A stretch of 64,000 nucleotides of DNA from Pseudomonadales bacterium (lineage in GTDB: Bacteria > Pseudomonadota > Gammaproteobacteria > Pseudomonadales > Halieaceae): the NCBI GenBank assembly GCA_024234735.1, contig JACKNV010000010.1:1-64000 (forward strand). Reading direction: 5' to 3'. Both the position numbers and the translations under genes were made by a program. Below the pieces are notes generated by a model. That model was not told the DNA's origin. It worked only from the letters and a program-made list of their open reading frames with translations, and made no database searches. Positions 60,128-64,000 of this stretch are shown here, one piece after another (positions within the stretch are counted from its first letter, which is position 1; the number at the start of each line of letters is the position of its first letter).

Positions 60128-60943
60128 ATGAGCAAGACCAGGCGTCGCGAGATCCCGCGATTCAAAACCCCCATCATCGAAACCCATTGTCACCTGGACT
60201 ACCTCGACGATACCGCCCTGGCGGCCACGATCGAGCAGTGCGCTGCCGTGGGTATCGCCCGCATCGTCACCATCGCGGTTTCCCCGGACAACCTGGAGCG
60301 TGTGCTCGAGCTCACCCGGGCGGACCCCCTCGTCTGGGGCACCCAGGGGATACATCCCCACGAGGCGGAGCATTTCGACGCGTCGGTGGAGCAGGCGATC
60401 AGGCGCCAGGCGCAGCACGAGCGGATCGTCGCCATCGGCGAAATCGGCCTGGACTACTACTACGATCACGCCGATCGCGGCCGCCAGCGCGCCGCCTTCG
60501 AACGCCAGCTGCAAATAGCCATCGACATGGATCTGCCGGTAGTCATTCACACCCGCGAGGCGGACCAGGACACGCGTGCCATACTGCAGAATTTTGCTTC
60601 TCGACTGGCACGCAGGGGGGTCATCCACAGTTTCACCTCCAGCCCGGCGCTGGCGGAGTTCTGCCTTGGTGAGGGATTCATGCTGGGCTTCAACGGCATT
60701 GCCACATTCAATCGCGCGGACAACGTTCGCGAGATAATCGCGACCACCCCGCTGGAGCGCATCGTGCTGGAAACCGATTCCCCCTATCTCACGCCGGTAC
60801 CCTACCGGGGCAAGCCCAATGCCCCACACTACCTGCCATTCGTGGCCGAGCGGGTTGCCCAGGTCAAGCAGCTAGACCCCGAGGTCATGCTGGAACAGAT
60901 CTATCGCAACAGCATCGAGTTGTTTTTCGGAGATCTCGACTGA
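60128..60943 (+). CDS. TatD-family metal-dependent hydrolase
   Basis: 271 residues. Metal ligands: ETHCHLDY (H20, H22), GEIGLDYYYD, VIHTREAD, IHSFTSS and ETDSPYLTP. TatD proteins are 3'-5' DNases/RNases or D-aminoacyl-tRNA deacylase-like. The subtype (TatD, YcfH, YjjV) is not resolved by reading. Its stop overlaps the rapA ATG by one base. Confidence 0.93.
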   Translation: MSKTRRREIPRFKTPIIETHCHLDYLDDTALAATIEQCAAVGIARIVTIAVSPDNLERVLELTRADPLVWGTQGIHPHEAEHFDASVEQAIRRQAQHERIVAIGEIGLDYYYDHADRGRQRAAFERQLQIAIDMDLPVVIHTREADQDTRAILQNFASRLARRGVIHSFTSSPALAEFCLGEGFMLGFNGIATFNRADNVREIIATTPLERIVLETDSPYLTPVPYRGKPNAPHYLPFVAERVAQVKQLDPEVMLEQIYRNSIELFFGDLD

Positions 60944-63708
60944 TGGAGTACATGATTGGCCAGCGTTGGGTCAGCCACGCCGACGCCCAGTTGGGCCTGG
61001 GAGTGGTCGTCGAGTTGGAGGGGCGTCGCGTCACCCTCGCCTTCCCCGCCGTGGAGGAGGAACGCACCTACGCCAGGGACGGTGCGCCACTGAGCAGGCT
61101 GCGCTTCAAGGTGGGCGACCGTATCTCCACAGTCGACAAGGTGGAACTGGTGGTGACCGCGGTGAATGAACAGCAGGGCCTGTTGGTGTATACCGGCACC
61201 GATCACCACGATCGGGAAACAACCATTTCCGAGCTGGAACTGGATGCCTTCGTACAGCTGACCACGCCGCAACAGCGGCTGTTGAACGGCCACTTCGACA
61301 GCAACCCGGAATTTGCCCTGCGGGTCGCCACCTTCGAGCACAGCGATCGCCTGCAGCGCTCCCCCGCTCGCGGCCTGCTGGGATCGCGCACCAGTTTACT
61401 GCCACACCAGGTCTATATCGCCGCCGAGGTCGGGCGGCGCCACGCCCCGCGAGTGCTACTGGCCGATGAGGTGGGACTGGGCAAGACCATAGAGGCCGGG
61501 ATGATCATGCACCAGCAACTGCTGAGTGGGCGCGCCTCGCGGATTCTGGTGCTCGTCCCCCCCTCCCTGCTGCATCAATGGCTGGTGGAGATGTTGCGCC
61601 GCTTCAACCTGCGCTTTGCCCTGTTCGACGCCGAGCGCCTCGCCCAGCTACCCGTGGACAACCCCTTTGAAAGTGAACAGCTGGTGTTGTGCCCACTGGA
61701 TCTGTTCACCGGGAACCCGGACGCGCGCGCACAGGCGCTGGCGGCAGGCTGGGACCTGGTGGCCGTGGACGAGGCACACCACCTGCACTGGTCAGCGGAA
61801 AGCGCCGGGGAGGACTACCTGTTCGTCGAGGCGCTGGCCAGGGCCAGCGCCGGGTTGCTGCTGCTCACCGCGACACCGGAGCAGATCGGCCAGGCCAGCC
61901 ATTTCGCCCGCCTGCGCCTGCTCGACCCATCCCGGTTCCACGACCTGCATGCCTTCCTGGAGGAGGAGCGGCAGTACCGCCGCTGGAGCGAGGTGGTGGA
62001 CGCCCTCGAAGGCGGGGAGCCGCCCGGGGACCTGCCGGCCGGGCTGGACCCGACTGCCCCGCCCCCGCGCCTGATCGAGCAGATTCTCGATCGGCATGGC
62101 ACCGGGCGGGTATTGTTCCGCAATACCCGCGCGGCGATCGCCGGTTTTCCGCGACGGGTACTGCACCGCTATCCACTGCCCTTTCCGCAGCAATACCGCG
62201 ACAGCGACAACACCACCGTGGAGGATCAGCTCTATCCCGAGCGCGCCCACCAGGACGAGGCCTGGCTGGGCTTCGATCCACGGGTGCATTGGCTGGAACA
62301 GACGCTCAAGCAGCTGCGCCCCGCCAAGGTACTGGTCATCTGTGCCAGTGCCGCCACCGCCCTGGCCCTGGAGCATCATCTGCACCTGCGCGCCGGTATC
62401 CGCTCCGCCGCTTTCTACGAGGGCCTCTCTATCATCGAGCGGGACCGCGCTGCGGCCTACTTCGCCGACGACAGCCATGGCGCCCAGACCCTGGTGTGTT
62501 CCGAGATCGGCAGCGAGGGTCGCAACTTCCAGTTTGCCCATCACCTGGTCCTGTTCGACCTGCCGCTCAATCCGGACCTTCTGGAGCAACGCATTGGTCG
62601 CCTGGATCGGATTGGCCAGCAAAGCGATGTCGAGATCCACGTGCCCTATCTGGAAGACAGTGCCCAGGCCACCCTGCTGGACTGGTACGATCGCGGCATC
62701 GACCTGTTCCGCGACAGCTGCTCGGCCGGATACCTGATTTTCACTACCTTCCAGGAACGGCTTCTGGAGCAACTGAGGCAACGCACGGCTGCGTTCGAGG
62801 CGCTGCTGACGGAAACCGCCGAGTTCACCCTGCAAACCCGCAGGGAACTGCGCGAGGGTCGGGACCGCCTGCTGGAGCGCAATTCCTGCAAGCCGGAGGT
62901 CGCCGCGGCACTGATCGGGGAGATCAGGGCCAACGAGCAGAACGACACGCTGGAGCGGTATTTCGAATCACTGTGCGACGCCTTCGGGGTGGATCAGGAA
63001 TTCCACTCCGAGCGCAGCCTCATCCTGCGCCCCTCCGAGCACATGCTGACGGGGCACTTTCCGGGACTGCAGGATGACGGCACCACCATCACCTTCGACC
63101 GCGACAGGGCGCTGGCGCGGGAGGATATGGAGTTCGCCACCTGGGAGCACCCCATGGTGCTGGATGCCATGGAGATGGTGCGCACCATGGAGCTGGGCAA
63201 TGCCGCCATCGGCACCATCAGGCTCAAAGGTGTGGCACCGGGCACCATGCTGCTGGAAGCACTCTACACCGTTAACTGTGTTGCGCCGCGGGCACTGCAG
63301 GTGGAGCGTTTCCTGCCCCTGTCACCCATGCGCCTGCTGGTGGACGCGCGCGGCAAGGATCTGGCCGAATTGCTGCCCCACCTGCGCCTCAACGAGCTGG
63401 TGCAGAATGTCAAAAAGGCCACTGCCCTGGCCATCATCAAACAGGTGCACCAGGACGTGGAGGCCAAAATGCACCTGGCCAGCGGCGCCGCTGCCACCAG
63501 GCTGGCGGCCATCGTCAGCGCGGCGGAACAGCGCATGCGCGCCGAACTGGGCGCAGAACTCGAGCGCCTGCAGGCCCTGCGTCAGGTGAATGCGGCGATC
63601 AGGGAGGAGGAAATCACCTTCCTCGCCGCCCGCATCGACGAGTGCGCCGTACACATCCAGCATGCCAGCCTGCAACTGCAGGCCCTGCGCCTGATCATTA
63701 CGACCTGA
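60943..63708 (+). CDS. rapA: RNA polymerase-associated ATPase RapA (HepA)
   Basis: SWI2/SNF2 ATPase that binds RNA polymerase and recycles it after transcription. 921 residues. N-terminal Tudor-like domains (about 1-110) begin MIGQRWVSHADAQLGLG. Walker A is ADEVGLGKTIEAG, Walker B VDEAHH, and helicase motif VI is QRIGRLDRIGQ. A long RapA-specific C-terminal region follows. Length is slightly below the E. coli protein (968). Coupled to the TatD gene by a 1-base overlap. Confidence 0.95.
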   Translation: MEYMIGQRWVSHADAQLGLGVVVELEGRRVTLAFPAVEEERTYARDGAPLSRLRFKVGDRISTVDKVELVVTAVNEQQGLLVYTGTDHHDRETTISELELDAFVQLTTPQQRLLNGHFDSNPEFALRVATFEHSDRLQRSPARGLLGSRTSLLPHQVYIAAEVGRRHAPRVLLADEVGLGKTIEAGMIMHQQLLSGRASRILVLVPPSLLHQWLVEMLRRFNLRFALFDAERLAQLPVDNPFESEQLVLCPLDLFTGNPDARAQALAAGWDLVAVDEAHHLHWSAESAGEDYLFVEALARASAGLLLLTATPEQIGQASHFARLRLLDPSRFHDLHAFLEEERQYRRWSEVVDALEGGEPPGDLPAGLDPTAPPPRLIEQILDRHGTGRVLFRNTRAAIAGFPRRVLHRYPLPFPQQYRDSDNTTVEDQLYPERAHQDEAWLGFDPRVHWLEQTLKQLRPAKVLVICASAATALALEHHLHLRAGIRSAAFYEGLSIIERDRAAAYFADDSHGAQTLVCSEIGSEGRNFQFAHHLVLFDLPLNPDLLEQRIGRLDRIGQQSDVEIHVPYLEDSAQATLLDWYDRGIDLFRDSCSAGYLIFTTFQERLLEQLRQRTAAFEALLTETAEFTLQTRRELREGRDRLLERNSCKPEVAAALIGEIRANEQNDTLERYFESLCDAFGVDQEFHSERSLILRPSEHMLTGHFPGLQDDGTTITFDRDRALAREDMEFATWEHPMVLDAMEMVRTMELGNAAIGTIRLKGVAPGTMLLEALYTVNCVAPRALQVERFLPLSPMRLLVDARGKDLAELLPHLRLNELVQNVKKATALAIIKQVHQDVEAKMHLASGAAATRLAAIVSAAEQRMRAELGAELERLQALRQVNAAIREEEITFLAARIDECAVHIQHASLQLQALRLIITT

Positions 63709-63731
63709 GTACCGCGCCCTGGCCTTACTGG

Positions 63732-63753
63732 AGGCGGCAGCCAATGGCCGCCT
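63732..63753. terminator. Hairpin between convergent genes
   Basis: Perfect 7-bp stem AGGCGGC/GCCGCCT with an 8-base loop between rapA and the convergent partial gene. No T-run on either side, so an intrinsic terminator is not proven. Confidence 0.3.
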
Positions 63754-63777
63754 GCGGGGCGCGCACTCGCGCCGGGT

Positions 63778-64000
63778 TCAGTCGGCGCAAAGAATCTCCA
63801 TCTTGCGCCTGGCCAGATCCAGCTGTTCCGCGGTGGATGCCTCGACCAGCTGCTGCTTGGCATTCAGGCACTCGGTAGCCTCCTGCTGGAAGCTGTCCTG
63901 CAATTGCTGGACCGCCGTGGCGGAGGCCTGATCGCATACGGTGGCGGCCATGCGGCGCAGGTTGGCGGTATCGCCGACCTCTTCCACTACCACGCAGTCG
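63778..64000 (-). CDS. Unknown protein, 5' part beyond the window
   Basis: The reading frame is open to the right edge; about 73 C-terminal residues are visible, rich in Ala, Gln and Glu and probably helical, with cysteines in DCVVVEEVGD, ATVCDQAS, TECLNAKQ and the terminal EILCAD. An in-frame GTG at 63993 could start a 71-residue protein, but no ribosome site can be seen and a longer gene is more likely. The paired cysteines suggest an exported protein; the family is not recognised. Confidence 0.55.
   Translation of the reverse strand, partial: DCVVVEEVGDTANLRRMAATVCDQASATAVQQLQDSFQQEATECLNAKQQLVEASTAEQLDLARRKMEILCAD

Noticed and set aside
1..64000. tRNA, rRNA, insertion sequence, prophage or attachment site
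   Set aside because: No cloverleaf T-loop signature near conserved arms, no rRNA-like stretch, no transposase or integrase and no long flanking direct or inverted repeats were seen by reading; a covariance-model search would be needed to exclude small RNAs.

Overview
This window is a contiguous, gene-dense, high-GC stretch of a gammaproteobacterial chromosome. Gene order and protein families point to a Pseudomonas-like or marine Halieaceae/Cellvibrionales-like aerobe. The evidence is a MucA/AlgU-type sigma-E locus next to lepA-lepB-rnc-era-recO, RelA starting MVQVR, cbb3 oxidase genes under an FNR/ANR-type regulator, and an OmpW porin. The taxonomic placement is inference. No rRNA, tRNA, insertion sequence, prophage or CRISPR array was seen, and no gene-free stretch exceeds 300 bases.

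Layout. 1-12.1 kb (minus strand) is a housekeeping block: partial relA, cysM, acpS, recO, era, rnc, a DUF4845 protein, lepB and lepA, followed by mucD, rseC, rseB, rseA and rpoE with a sigma-E-type autoregulatory promoter. nadB is divergent from rpoE. 14-16.4 kb holds ygfX-sdhE, the divergent ygfZ, and ung. 16.4-22.1 kb is a complete, overlapping coenzyme F420 operon: npdG-cofE-cofD-cofC-fbiC, with ung coupled at its end. It is divergent from an SDR gene. 23-28.4 kb encodes a 1346-residue DUF1631-GGDEF-EAL protein with a degenerate GGDEF motif, followed by a LuxR-type regulator.

28.4-41 kb is a microaerobic respiration island: hemN, fnr, a Yip1-family gene, ccoNOQP, ccoGHIS, a TauE/SafE-like membrane protein and ompW. 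Three FNR/ANR boxes lie upstream of hemN, yip1-cco and ompW. At yip1 and ompW the box sits at class II spacing from a good -10 hexamer, which suggests one oxygen-responsive regulon driven by the resident FNR.

41-46.7 kb (minus strand) is accessory metabolism: a MliC-COG3650 fusion, a TauE permease, an aldo/keto reductase, an HsaD-like C-C hydrolase, an HsaA-like flavin monooxygenase and an SDR. The HsaA-like gene has a candidate MerR-type promoter with a 19-bp spacer and a centred dyad. An 11-bp tandem repeat runs through the SDR stop codon. 46.8-64 kb returns to mixed core genes: a secreted trypsin-like protease, trhO, bolA, a hypothetical/RDD pair, pepA-holC-valS, two cold-shock-domain genes (one membrane-anchored), a methyltransferase, a TPR-like secreted protein, a wax ester synthase with a histone-like tail, a TatD-family hydrolase, rapA, and a partial gene at the edge.

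Most unusual content: the full F420 operon in a gammaproteobacterial context, and the HsaA/HsaD-like pair behind a MerR-like promoter without its usual dioxygenase and flavin reductase. I found no system that is clearly undescribed as a whole.
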